A stretch of DNA of 64,000 nt from Bacteriovorax sp. Seq25_V (GTDB taxonomy: Bacteria > Bdellovibrionota > Bacteriovoracia > Bacteriovoracales > Bacteriovoracaceae): NCBI RefSeq assembly GCF_000447795.1, contig NZ_AUNI01000020.1:124001-188000 (forward strand). Direction: 5' to 3'. Numbering within the stretch: position 1 is the stretch's first letter; every line of letters starts with the position of its first letter. Positions 1-7,837 of the stretch are shown here, piece after piece. A model generated the notes under the pieces. That model was not told the origin of the DNA, did not search any database, and saw nothing but the letters and a program-made list of their open reading frames with translations. Position numbers and translations under genes: made by a program.

Positions 1-117
1 TATCTACTTTTATCTGGAATGTCTTTTTCATTTCTAGTCCTTATATATTATTTGTTCGAAGCTTTTACCCCTATTTTGAGGGGCAGGCTAGATTATTACC
101 ACAAATCTCAAAAATAA
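1..117 (+). CDS. C-terminal end of a membrane protein (partial)
   Basis: Frame 1 is open from the left edge to a TAA at 115-117 and encodes 38 residues. It starts inside a strongly hydrophobic stretch (Leu, Ile, Phe and Tyr rich, about 20 residues) and ends in a short basic, Tyr-containing tail. This is the usual look of a last transmembrane helix followed by a cytoplasmic C-terminus. The family cannot be recognised from so little sequence. The call rests on the open frame, the composition and its position at the window edge. Confidence 0.55.
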   Translation, partial: YLLLSGMSFSFLVLIYYLFEAFTPILRGRLDYYHKSQK

Positions 118-156
118 GTTAAAATTAAATGAAATTAGTCTATGGAAGGAGAATTT

Positions 157-489
157 ATGAAGTTATTACTTGCTACAATACTTTTATTACCGTCAATGAT
201 TTTCGCGCAAACTCTGGATTGTTCATTAATTATTAATAACACTGTGGTTGAAAAGAATAAAGTTGAAATCACAAAGGGTGAGAAGACCGCTATTTTTAAC
301 TATGAAGATCTTAAAGTAAGTTCGATTATGAGAACAGCTACAAAATTTGAAATTGAAGTGTTTAATCCATTTGAGCCTTCTCGTAGTTATGCTGTTGGAG
401 AGTTAAAGGAAATAACTGACGACCTTTCACTTGTTTCATGGAAGCGTGAACAAATTTTGGAAGTAAACTGCACTCTTGTAGCTCAATAA
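157..489 (+). CDS. small exported protein of unknown function
   Basis: This is a 110-residue protein. An in-frame ATG exists at 142, but the ATG at 157 is preceded by AAGGAGAA at good spacing and starts directly with a signal peptide (MKLLLATILLLPSMIFAQ), so 157 is preferred. The mature part is short and probably beta-rich, with two cysteines (one near the mature N-terminus, one near the C-terminus) that could form a disulfide in the periplasm. I do not recognise a family. A strong inverted repeat follows at 497-527. Confidence 0.7.
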   Translation: MKLLLATILLLPSMIFAQTLDCSLIINNTVVEKNKVEITKGEKTAIFNYEDLKVSSIMRTATKFEIEVFNPFEPSRSYAVGELKEITDDLSLVSWKREQILEVNCTLVAQ

Positions 490-496
490 AATGATC

Positions 497-527
497 GTGC
501 CCGTAAAGCTTAAACTATTACGGGCAC
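497..527 (+). terminator. inverted repeat, probable transcription end
   Basis: A perfect 10-bp stem (GTGCCCGTAA at 497-506 with TTACGGGCAC at 518-527) and an 11-nt loop lie just after the stop codon of the small exported protein. No clean T tract follows, so it could be a weak intrinsic terminator or an RNA-stabilising hairpin. Confidence 0.5.
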
Positions 528-613
528 ATAGCTAAGTGTTTAAATATTTAACACCCTCTATACTTTTTGCCTTTCTGGCCAAAAGAATACTTTGAAGTAG
601 TAAAATTAGGACA

Positions 614-1219
614 ATGTTTAAGATCTTCATTCTTCTATTTTCAGTTCATTTCTTCGCGAGCGCTGAGTTTCATGATAGTGCACAAATCCCTGAAATTGCC
701 CAAAGGGAATATATTTACACCGATTCTACTCGCCATCAGTATGTTCAAACTTATGGTGTATATACTTGCCTCGCAGTCGTATTTTATAGCGAAAGTACTC
801 AAACTGGTGTGCTCGCCCATATTGATAGTGCGACTAAATTACCAGAGGCCGTATCAGAAATAGCTAAACTTTTTAAAGGTGATTCATACTCTGTACGTAT
901 CTATGGAGGACAAGCCCCATATTATCTTGAATCAAGAGTTGTCGAAACATTGGAAAACTTTGGTATTGAAGTTTCAGATATCGTGAGAAACACTTCGAGA
1001 CAGGCCATTAATATTGTACTCGAACTTAAAACAGGTGAAGTTTTTGAATACGATGAAATGCATTCATCTACTAATTATAAAATAAGACAAGCAAAAGTCG
1101 ACCGACTTAAGTTTTCTAAACGACTTTATCGCCACCAGGATTCGTCGATCGGCGGCGATATCGTTATGATTGATAATTCTACTTCTGCGTTTGATCTCTC
1201 AGGATTTTTGCTCCCTTAG
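614..1219 (+). CDS. predicted secreted NTAN1/CheD-like cysteine deamidase
   Basis: This is a 201-residue protein with an N-terminal signal peptide (residues 1-17, cleavage after ASA). The mature part carries a Thr46-(x5)-Cys52 element and then Leu-Ala-His69-x-Asp71. A Thr, Cys, His arrangement with 6- and 17-residue spacings is the catalytic pattern I associate with the CheD receptor-deamidase fold. The TC..VV, TG..LAHID, later GG and final N..LELKTGE pattern also resembles protein N-terminal asparagine amidohydrolase (NTAN1). Both families hydrolyse side-chain amides of Asn or Gln with a Cys-His pair. An exported copy would act in the periplasm or on prey proteins. The family assignment is by motif only and the substrate is unknown. 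The gene overlaps the next one tail to tail by 21 bp. An AGGA sits very close to the ATG. Confidence 0.6.
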   Translation: MFKIFILLFSVHFFASAEFHDSAQIPEIAQREYIYTDSTRHQYVQTYGVYTCLAVVFYSESTQTGVLAHIDSATKLPEAVSEIAKLFKGDSYSVRIYGGQAPYYLESRVVETLENFGIEVSDIVRNTSRQAINIVLELKTGEVFEYDEMHSSTNYKIRQAKVDRLKFSKRLYRHQDSSIGGDIVMIDNSTSAFDLSGFLLP

Positions 1220-1609
1220 TCCCATTAATAACTTGTGACGATACTCAAGGAGTTCCTTCTCATGTTTCAAGTGAGCATAGTAAATAATAATCGTAAGGGA
1301 GTAGAGGAGAATACTACCAATAATCAATACCATCGAATAAAGTAACAGAAAATAGTCAGGGCTACTGTTAATCTCGAGATAAGCCATACTTAATGCTATA
1401 GTGGCAAAGAACGAGAAGTAGATGTGAAAGTAATTTTTCTTCAGCGTTTTTAGTGCCCAAAACCATTGAAAATCATTTTCATAATCATCGACATCAATAT
1501 GCATCTTTCTATCATGTTCAATCTCATCGCATAGATGTTCATAGTACTGAATTTGATCTTCATCATTCATTAAGTTGGGGTTAAGAAGTAATTCTGTTTT
1601 TGTTATCAT
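1199..1609 (-). CDS. small membrane protein, two predicted TM helices
   Basis: This is a 136-residue protein. A charged, acidic N-terminal region of about 55 residues (many Asp, Glu and His) is followed by two hydrophobic helices (roughly residues 61-79 and 85-110), joined by a short loop, and a basic C-terminal helix. This suggests an inner-membrane protein with both ends in the cytoplasm. I do not recognise the family. Its GAGG ribosome binding site lies inside the inverted repeat at 1612-1649, so translation could depend on RNA folding. The 3' end overlaps the deamidase-like gene by 21 bp. Confidence 0.6.
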   Translation of the reverse strand: MITKTELLLNPNLMNDEDQIQYYEHLCDEIEHDRKMHIDVDDYENDFQWFWALKTLKKNYFHIYFSFFATIALSMAYLEINSSPDYFLLLYSMVLIIGSILLYSLTIIIYYAHLKHEKELLEYRHKLLMGLREQKS

Positions 1610-1611
1610 AC

Positions 1612-1649
1612 AAACCTCGATAACTCTATTTTAAGCTTGTTCGAGGTTT
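1612..1649 (-). promoter_or_regulatory. leader hairpin enclosing the ribosome binding site of the gene at 1199-1609
   Basis: The perfect 9-bp inverted repeat AAACCTCGA (1612-1620) and TCGAGGTTT (1641-1649) is separated by 20 nt. On the minus strand the arm next to the start codon contains GAGG, the only plausible Shine-Dalgarno sequence for the ATG at 1609. The paired form would hide it. This is a structural inference. Temperature or ligand control is possible but not shown. Confidence 0.4.
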
Positions 1650-1745
1650 AGTGATTTTATAAGGTAAGTATGAAATCTTATTTATGCTTTGACCAAGGAA
1701 TGCTTAAAAATCCCTATACTTGAACACAGGTGCTAAATTATTTTG

Positions 1746-2480
1746 TCACTTCTTTACTGATTCACTGAAGCCAAGACGTCCAATAAAAGGAAGTTTCAGT
1801 GCTGGCCTCCAAAAATCGATACCGAAGTTTAGTCCCAGTAGGTTAATTTCGATACCTTCATTCTTAGCTGCAGTTGCGCCAAATAATCCAAAGAAAGAGA
1901 GTTGGTAACCTGTGTTACTTTGACTTTCTCCCCAGAACGTATTTGGACCGAGATAGTCTTTACCGATTGCATTGGCAGGAAGTTCTGTGTCGATCTCCTT
2001 AATGTTTCTGATTAAGTAAGAGACAAATGTATTTGAGTTTGGTCCAGGCCAAAGCACATAGCGATCTTTAAATGGGTATTGCTTGATAAGTTTTTTGACC
2101 TCGGCAACAATGAGTCTTGCATCACCGCCAGTGCTTTCAAATAATAGGGTTGGTTCATTATCATACCATTTCCTATCTGGGAGCTGCTTTTCAACATTGA
2201 TGGCCGAACCAGTTGCTCTGATATTCCATGATGTCACCTGGGCAACAGTGTAAGCCGTATCTTCTTTTAGTTTCCAGGCCACCCATGGGTGTGTTCCAAA
2301 ATAGCCGCGCCATGCGAATGCTCGAGCATAGTAGATCTGGAAAATATCTTCCTTCTGTTCTTTTGCAGGAGTTGCAATATTTGCACTTTCCCGTGATGCA
2401 CTTCTCCAGTCCTTACTCGAACAAGATGAGAAGATCATTAATAGGAGAGTAAATTGAAGAAGTTTATATACGATTTTCAT
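1746..2480 (-). CDS. lipoprotein of the DUF3750 family
   Basis: This is a 244-residue protein with a lipoprotein signal: basic start, hydrophobic core, then FSSC with the lipidated cysteine at position 20. The mature region has a Trp-rich stretch (YFGTHPWVAWK) and the conserved WPGPNSNTFVSYLIRN block near residues 145-160, which I associate with DUF3750. That family is of unknown function and common in proteobacterial envelopes. The protein is probably anchored in the outer membrane facing the periplasm. It is transcribed divergently from the aminotransferase gene. The function remains unknown. Confidence 0.75.
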   Translation of the reverse strand: MKIVYKLLQFTLLLMIFSSCSSKDWRSASRESANIATPAKEQKEDIFQIYYARAFAWRGYFGTHPWVAWKLKEDTAYTVAQVTSWNIRATGSAINVEKQLPDRKWYDNEPTLLFESTGGDARLIVAEVKKLIKQYPFKDRYVLWPGPNSNTFVSYLIRNIKEIDTELPANAIGKDYLGPNTFWGESQSNTGYQLSFFGLFGATAAKNEGIEINLLGLNFGIDFWRPALKLPFIGRLGFSESVKK

Positions 2481-2605
2481 ACAGGAATATTACACCAAAA
2501 TAGTTTAGATATCTACTTTGACAAAATCTTTACGATAACTAGATTTCCATTCTCTTAAAATATGCTTATAATGAGGTGTATTTAATTCATAATCAAGGAA
2601 TAACT

Positions 2606-3730
2606 ATGTCTATTTCAGCTGTACCATTTATTACCCTCAATAGATTTGAAGATGGATTTAGAGATCAATTTTTAAAAGGTGTTGAAGGATTATTTGATAA
2701 TACTCAATTTGTTGGTGGCCCAATGGTCGCTGAACTTGAAGCAACTCTTGCAACGAAGGTTGGTTCAAAATATGCTGTTGGCTGTGCTAATGGAACTGAT
2801 GCAATCCAAATTGCTTTAAGAGCTGTTGGTGTTGAAAAGAACGATGTTGTTCTTGTTCCAGATATGACTTTCTGGGCAACTTTTGAAGCGGTTGTTAATG
2901 TTGGCGCAAATCCTGCGACAGTTGATGTTAGCCGTGAAACTCTTCATTGGGATGTCGAGACTTTTAAAGCAGCGATTGAAAAATTTAAACCAAAAGCTGC
3001 TATTATGGTTCATCTCTACGGTTGGGCTTCTCCTGATACGACAGCTATTCGCAAGGCCGCAAAAGATGCTGGCGTTCTTTTAATTGAAGATGGCGCTCAG
3101 TGTTTTGGAACCGAAGTTGATGGGAAATCTGTTCTTGGAGAAAGTTTAATTTCTACAACAAGTTTTTATCCTGCAAAAGTGCTTGGAGCTTCTGGAGATG
3201 CTGGAGCAATTTTTACAAATGATGAAAACCTAGCAAAGACGGCCAGAATACTTGTCAATCATGGACGTACAGATCACTATTCTCACGGAATGATTGGTTG
3301 GAACTCACGTATCGGTGCTTATGAATCTCTATTTTTAAATCTTTCTTTAAAGCATATCGATGCCAGACTAGACAGTAGAAGAGAAGCGGTAAAATACTAC
3401 CAAGAAAATCTTCAAGGACTTCCTCTAAAAGTAGTTACAGCGGCTTCAAATGTTTCTGAAAATGGTTACTGTGCAGTCGCACTTATTGAGCCAGAATTAA
3501 GAGGTGCTTTAATTGAAACTTTAAAGTCAAAGAATATTGGTTTTGGGACTATATACCCAGGAGCAATGAGTCTTCAAAGTGGAGCAAAAGATCACTTAGT
3601 TGGTTCAATCGATAATGGAAATGCTCACTATATTTCGCAAGCAGTTCTAAACCTGCCATGTTTTGCATATATTACAAAAGAAGAATTAGCGTACGTTGTA
3701 GCGGCGGTAAAAGAGCATTTTAAAAAGTAA
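2606..3730 (+). CDS. DegT/DnrJ/EryC1/StrS-family sugar aminotransferase
   Basis: This is a 374-residue PLP enzyme. The open frame extends upstream to a GTG at 2576, but ATG 2606 has AAGGA at correct spacing and starts at the usual N-terminus of the family. Visible elements are the ANGTDA phosphate-binding loop (61-66), a cofactor-binding acidic segment (LLIEDGAQCFG, 158-168) and the Schiff-base lysine in FYPAKVLG (K191). These enzymes transaminate keto-sugar nucleotides for surface polysaccharides, LPS or glycoconjugates in the cytoplasm. The next gene starts one base after the stop, so the Hsp70-like protein is almost certainly co-transcribed. No other sugar-nucleotide gene lies beside it, and the substrate cannot be told. 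Confidence 0.9.
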   Translation: MSISAVPFITLNRFEDGFRDQFLKGVEGLFDNTQFVGGPMVAELEATLATKVGSKYAVGCANGTDAIQIALRAVGVEKNDVVLVPDMTFWATFEAVVNVGANPATVDVSRETLHWDVETFKAAIEKFKPKAAIMVHLYGWASPDTTAIRKAAKDAGVLLIEDGAQCFGTEVDGKSVLGESLISTTSFYPAKVLGASGDAGAIFTNDENLAKTARILVNHGRTDHYSHGMIGWNSRIGAYESLFLNLSLKHIDARLDSRREAVKYYQENLQGLPLKVVTAASNVSENGYCAVALIEPELRGALIETLKSKNIGFGTIYPGAMSLQSGAKDHLVGSIDNGNAHYISQAVLNLPCFAYITKEELAYVVAAVKEHFKK

Positions 3731-3731
3731 G

Positions 3732-4994
3732 ATGAGTTTTTACGCAATAGACTTCGGTACCTCAAATTCGTTAATTTCTTATATTGATAAAGATGGCAAT
3801 GCTAAACTAATCCCCATTGATCACGATGGGGATGTTATCTTGAAGTCCATTATTTACACTCCTACTCAAAGAGAATGGTTCTATGGTAAAGAAGCAATTT
3901 TTGAACGTGAGAATAATGATGGAGAAGGACGCTTCTTTCGATCAATAAAAAAATTTCTTGCGGAACCAAATTATAAGGGAACTGAAGTTCACGGTAAGCA
4001 AGTTTCAATTGAATTTCTCGTTTCGAAAATTTTGGGACATATGAAATCTCAAGCAGACAAAGTGGTAGGCGAAAATGTCACAAGCGTCGTGCTTGGTCGT
4101 CCTGCTCGTTATTCTTTAAATGACGATAACGACCAATTGGCCCAGGATAGAATGGAAAAGGCCGCTAAGCTTGCAGGCTTTGAAAGAATTATCTTCTGCC
4201 CTGAACCTCTTGCTGCAGGATTAAACTTTTCCTCACTCAGTGATAAGTCTCAAGAGATGAATGTCTTGATTGCTGACTTCGGTGGGGGGACTTCTGATTT
4301 CACGATCCTTCGTGTTCATGACAAAGAGTACTCAGCTGATGATGTCCTTGGCATGAGCGGTCTCTTTGTGGCCGGAGACGCCCTTGATGGGCAGATGATG
4401 AGAGATTTTATTTCCAAGCATTTTGGATCACAAATCGAATATCAAATTCCATTTAATGATAATGTGTTAAAGTTTCCAAAAAAGCTGATGTTAACTCTAT
4501 GTTCTCCTGCTCACATATCGATCTTACGCGAAAGAGAAACGTGGGAACTTTTAAAAGAAATTCAAAGCTATAGTATTAGTGATGAGTATAAGCGCTTAAT
4601 TGACCAGCTGTTCACTCTTGTCGAGGAACAACTGGCCTATCCTGTTTATAGTGAAATTGAAAATACAAAGATTGCCCTGAGTTCAAAGAGCACGAGCACA
4701 TATCAATTTCATCAATCTTCGATTCATATCGATGAGGAGATTACTGAAGACGCTTATCGAGAGTCGATTTCTGAGACTGTCGATAAAATTAAAGACTCAA
4801 TGCTTAAGGCCTTTGATCATTCCAACTTAGAGCTCGAAGACATTAATAGGGTCTTCATCACAGGTGGTACTGGACAGTCTCCATATATTCAAGAAATGCT
4901 CAAAGAAATTTTTGGACCAGAAAAAATCTCCGATGGAGAGGTTTTTCAATCAGTGATTAATGGTCTAACTGAGTATGCGAAACTTCAACAATAG
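3732..4994 (+). CDS. Hsp70-like ATPase, YegD type
   Basis: This is a 420-residue protein with the actin/Hsp70 ATPase signatures: AIDFGTSNS (residues 5-13, phosphate 1), ADFGGGTSDF (181-190, phosphate 2) and a late GGTGQSPYI adenosine motif near 375-383. GRPARY and PEPLAAG are also typical of the E. coli YegD branch. There is no DnaK-style substrate-binding domain and no C-terminal lid, so it is about two thirds of DnaK length. It is probably a cytoplasmic ATP-dependent chaperone-like protein with an unknown client. The start is 1 bp downstream of the aminotransferase stop, which suggests translational coupling. Confidence 0.85.
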   Translation: MSFYAIDFGTSNSLISYIDKDGNAKLIPIDHDGDVILKSIIYTPTQREWFYGKEAIFERENNDGEGRFFRSIKKFLAEPNYKGTEVHGKQVSIEFLVSKILGHMKSQADKVVGENVTSVVLGRPARYSLNDDNDQLAQDRMEKAAKLAGFERIIFCPEPLAAGLNFSSLSDKSQEMNVLIADFGGGTSDFTILRVHDKEYSADDVLGMSGLFVAGDALDGQMMRDFISKHFGSQIEYQIPFNDNVLKFPKKLMLTLCSPAHISILRERETWELLKEIQSYSISDEYKRLIDQLFTLVEEQLAYPVYSEIENTKIALSSKSTSTYQFHQSSIHIDEEITEDAYRESISETVDKIKDSMLKAFDHSNLELEDINRVFITGGTGQSPYIQEMLKEIFGPEKISDGEVFQSVINGLTEYAKLQQ

Positions 4995-5049
4995 TTCAAA
5001 GTCTATGGTATTCTAATTCCTATAATTCATCACCAATGTGAGGATATGA

Positions 5050-5676
5050 ATGATTTTAGCACTTATAACTGGTCTTGTTATTGGCTTTCTTATGTGTATT
5101 CCAATTGGACCAATTAATGTCTGGGTTATCAATACTCAGTTAAGAAAAGGTGCCAAAAGTGCTCTCGCAATTGCGGGGGGCGGCTCTTTGATGGATTTTA
5201 TCTATTTCTATATAATTCTAAGTGGATTGTCTTTTTTCAGTTTCTCTGAATCGATCATTAATTTTTTCAAGGTTATTGGTATTCTTGTAATTTTTGGGAT
5301 GGGAGTTAAGGAACTTCTATTTTCTTCACAAAGCTTTAATGAAGAATTTGTTGATCAAGCACGAACTAAAACAATTGTTACATCTTTTTTGGTCGGAATT
5401 ATACTCTATACTTCAAATCCTGGACTTATTGTCACGATGACGGCATTAGGTGCTTTTTTAAAAAGTTTAGATTTATTCGAGTTTAATTTACTCAATATCT
5501 TAATTGTCTCTCTTGGTCTTGCAATGGGGTCTTTTCTTTGGTTTGTATGCTTGAGTCACTTTGTTAAACGCTATCAAGAAGCTATTAGAACTAAGTATAT
5601 GGCCAAAGTGAGCAAACTAAGTGGTCTTCTTATGTTGTTACTAGGTATTTTTATGAGTATAAAAATTTTGTTTTAG
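5050..5676 (+). CDS. LysE/RhtB-family amino-acid exporter
   Basis: This is a 208-residue, very hydrophobic protein with about six transmembrane helices. The N-terminal helix ends in the conserved IPIGPINVWVI segment (residues 17-27), the LysE-family signature, and a Gly-rich stretch with an acidic residue (GGGSLMDF) follows. Members export basic or neutral amino acids across the inner membrane by proton antiport. GAGGAT lies just upstream of ATG 5050. The 3' end overlaps the convergent DUF3820 gene by 4 bp. The substrate is unknown. Confidence 0.85.
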   Translation: MILALITGLVIGFLMCIPIGPINVWVINTQLRKGAKSALAIAGGGSLMDFIYFYIILSGLSFFSFSESIINFFKVIGILVIFGMGVKELLFSSQSFNEEFVDQARTKTIVTSFLVGIILYTSNPGLIVTMTALGAFLKSLDLFEFNLLNILIVSLGLAMGSFLWFVCLSHFVKRYQEAIRTKYMAKVSKLSGLLMLLLGIFMSIKILF

Positions 5677-5894
5677 ATATTCTTGAAAAGATACTCTAGA
5701 CCATTAACTTTTATCTCATAAAGTTCACGTAAGAGAATTCCAAGCTCTCCATCAGGGAAGCCCTCATTTTCAAACCAAACCATATACTCTTCAGGGATAT
5801 CAATTAGACGAACACCCTTGTAGCGACCAAAAGGCATTCTGGTCGTTGTAAATTTTTTTAAATATTCTTTATCAAAGTTAAGTTGGTTTTCCAT
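5673..5894 (-). CDS. DUF3820-family small protein
   Basis: This is a 73-residue protein with the family hallmark MPFGRYKGVRLIDIPEEYMVWF (residues 20-41). DUF3820 proteins (also annotated as putative quorum-sensing-regulated factors) are short cytoplasmic proteins of unknown biochemical role. No signal peptide or membrane helix is seen. It is divergent from the YaiI-like gene, with only 35 bp between the two starts, so the two may share a control region. Confidence 0.8.
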   Translation of the reverse strand: MENQLNFDKEYLKKFTTTRMPFGRYKGVRLIDIPEEYMVWFENEGFPDGELGILLRELYEIKVNGLEYLFKNI

Positions 5895-5929
5895 TCGACT
5901 CTCTCTCTAAATTTGGTTAGAGTGTATAA

Positions 5930-6397
5930 ATGGATAATACAATCAATTTTAAAATTTGGATAGACGCAGATGCCTGTCCTAAAGTCATTAAAGAAGTTGT
6001 TTACAAAACTTGTGCTCGCACCGGAGTCCCTGTAACTCTTGTTGCTAATAGTTATATGACTATTCCTCATTCTCCACTGATTCGCCTCATTCAAGTTGAG
6101 CAAGGTGCCGATGTTGCAGATTCCTATATTGTCGAACACCTTGAAGCTGATGATATTATTATTACTGCTGATATTCCGCTTGCTTCTCTTGTCGTTGAAA
6201 AAGGCGCATTAGCAATTAATCCTCGTGGAGAGTTGTATACGGAGGAGAATATCAGTGAGCGTCTTTCCATGAGAGATTTTATGCAAGATCTGCGTGATAG
6301 TGGAATGCAGACTGGAGGGCCAGCGCCATTTGGACCAAAAGATAAGGAGTCTTTTGCAAACTCACTAAATAAAATACTAACAAAGAAGTTAAAATAG
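5930..6397 (+). CDS. UPF0178 (YaiI/YqxD) family protein
   Basis: This is a 155-residue protein with the family motif WIDADACP (residues 10-17) near the N-terminus, then a mid-protein ADIPLASLVVEKGA segment and a GGPAPFGPKDKESFANSL block close to the C-terminus. All are characteristic of UPF0178/DUF188. The Asp-rich motif and PIN-like layout have been taken to suggest a metal-dependent nuclease, but I know of no established function. It is cytoplasmic, of normal family length, and has only a weak ribosome binding site. Confidence 0.85.
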   Translation: MDNTINFKIWIDADACPKVIKEVVYKTCARTGVPVTLVANSYMTIPHSPLIRLIQVEQGADVADSYIVEHLEADDIIITADIPLASLVVEKGALAINPRGELYTEENISERLSMRDFMQDLRDSGMQTGGPAPFGPKDKESFANSLNKILTKKLK

Positions 6398-6479
6398 CTA
6401 CTTTCTTCAAGGTCGTTTGACAAGGCCTCGGTAATAAGAGATAGATAGGGTGCAATCTAAACACTCTTTAAATAAACCT

Positions 6480-6510
6480 TTTACTACCGGTGTTTGGATT
6501 AGGTAGTAAA
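6480..6510 (+). promoter_or_regulatory. inverted repeat in the leader of the DEAD-box helicase gene
   Basis: TTTACTACC (6480-6488) and GGTAGTAAA (6502-6510) form a perfect 9-bp stem with a 13-nt loop, 20 bp before the helicase ATG. It could be a 5' UTR hairpin that is itself a target of helicase or cold control, or an operator. No T tract follows, so it is not an ordinary terminator. Confidence 0.35.
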
Positions 6511-6530
6511 TAAAAAATGGAATATTAAAG

Positions 6531-7805
6531 ATGATAGATTTCAAATCGTTGAATTTGCACGCCTCTATATTAGAAGCTCTCGAAAAAAAGGGTTACACAA
6601 GCCCAACACCAATACAGGCGCAGGCCATCCCTCACTTACTAGAAAATAAAGATTTACTTGGAATAGCACAAACTGGAACAGGAAAGACTGCTGCCTTTTC
6701 ATTGCCGATTATTAATCGACTTGGAAGTAATAAGATCAAGGTAAAGCCTGCAAGAATGCGTACTCTTATTCTTACACCAACACGTGAGCTTGCTTCACAG
6801 ATTGATGAAAATATTAAGTCTTATAGTAAAGGTCTAAAGCTTTCAAGCACTGTTATCTTCGGTGGAGTTTCGCCTCGTCCACAAATTATGGCCATGTCAA
6901 AAGGTGTGGATATTCTTGTGGCAACTCCTGGACGACTGCTTGATCTGATGGGTGATGGACATATTCTTTTTGAGCAACTTGAAGTTTTTGTTCTTGATGA
7001 AGCCGATCGTATGCTCGATATGGGGTTTATTCGCGATATCAAAAAAGTAATCGCGAAACTTCCTAAAGTAAGACAAACTCTTCTTTTTTCAGCAACGATG
7101 CCAAATGATATTGCCGACCTTGCGAATTCTTTACTAAAAGAACCTGTGCGAGTTGAAGTAACTCCAGAATCGACAACAGTTGAAAAAATTGATCAGAAGC
7201 TTTGTCTTGTTGATCGTACAAATAAACCACTGCTTTTAAAAAGTATCCTTCAGGACAAGACGATACAAAGTGTACTTGTTTTTACTCGTACAAAGCATGG
7301 TGCTAATAGAGTTGTAAAACATCTTGAGGATGCAGGAATTGGTGCCGCCGCAATTCATGGGAATAAGTCTCAAGGAGCTCGTGAAAGAGCTCTAGATTTA
7401 TTTAAGCGCGGAAAAATTAGAGCTCTAGTAGCAACTGATATTGCTGCTCGTGGAATTGATATTTCTAATATTACTCACGTTGTTAATTATGATCTTCCAA
7501 ATGATCCAAAAAGTTATGTTCACCGTATTGGTCGAACGGCTAGGGCCGGACGTGAAGGTGTTGCAATTTCATTTTGTGATGAGACGGAGCTTAAACTTTT
7601 AAAAGACATTGAAAAAACAATTAAGATGAAAATAGATGTTGATACTACTCAACCATATCACGGTGCTGAACCACATCTTGCGAAGAAACAACCTTTACGC
7701 AATCCAAATGAAGCTAAGGGAAACAAGCCAAAGCATAATCAAAATAGACGTCGAAAGCCACTTAATAAGAAGGCTTCTGGTGCTGCTCCTAGAAAAAGTA
7801 ATTAA
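6531..7805 (+). CDS. rhlE: DEAD-box ATP-dependent RNA helicase, RhlE-like
   Basis: This is a 424-residue protein with the complete motif set of the family: Q motif (PTPIQAQAIP, 25-34), motif I AQTGTGKT (46-53), PTRELASQ (82-89), DEAD (155-158), SAT (186-188), then ATDIAARGIDI and HRIGRTARAG in the second RecA domain. The last 45 residues or so are very basic and low in complexity (Lys, Arg, Asn, Pro), an RNA-binding tail typical of the RhlE/RhlB group. It unwinds RNA in the cytoplasm, probably in ribosome assembly, RNA turnover or cold adaptation. A clear terminator follows. Assignment to RhlE rather than another DEAD-box subgroup is by similarity of layout. Confidence 0.9.
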   Translation: MIDFKSLNLHASILEALEKKGYTSPTPIQAQAIPHLLENKDLLGIAQTGTGKTAAFSLPIINRLGSNKIKVKPARMRTLILTPTRELASQIDENIKSYSKGLKLSSTVIFGGVSPRPQIMAMSKGVDILVATPGRLLDLMGDGHILFEQLEVFVLDEADRMLDMGFIRDIKKVIAKLPKVRQTLLFSATMPNDIADLANSLLKEPVRVEVTPESTTVEKIDQKLCLVDRTNKPLLLKSILQDKTIQSVLVFTRTKHGANRVVKHLEDAGIGAAAIHGNKSQGARERALDLFKRGKIRALVATDIAARGIDISNITHVVNYDLPNDPKSYVHRIGRTARAGREGVAISFCDETELKLLKDIEKTIKMKIDVDTTQPYHGAEPHLAKKQPLRNPNEAKGNKPKHNQNRRRKPLNKKASGAAPRKSN

Positions 7806-7811
7806 CAATAA

Positions 7812-7837
7812 GACCTCTTAAATAGAGGTCTTTTTTT
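7812..7837 (+). terminator. intrinsic terminator after the helicase gene
   Basis: The 7-bp stem GACCTCT (7812-7818) and AGAGGTC (7824-7830) has a 5-nt loop and is followed by seven T residues. It ends the helicase transcript, and its T tract touches the stop of the convergent metalloprotease gene. Confidence 0.9.

Noticed and set aside
567-863. 98-codon ORF overlapping the deamidase-like gene
   Set aside because: It is the same DNA in another frame. The deamidase-like frame has a signal peptide and conserved motifs.
1720-1908. 62-codon plus-strand ORF overlapping the DUF3750 gene end
   Set aside because: It has no RBS and lies mostly inside a well-supported gene on the other strand.
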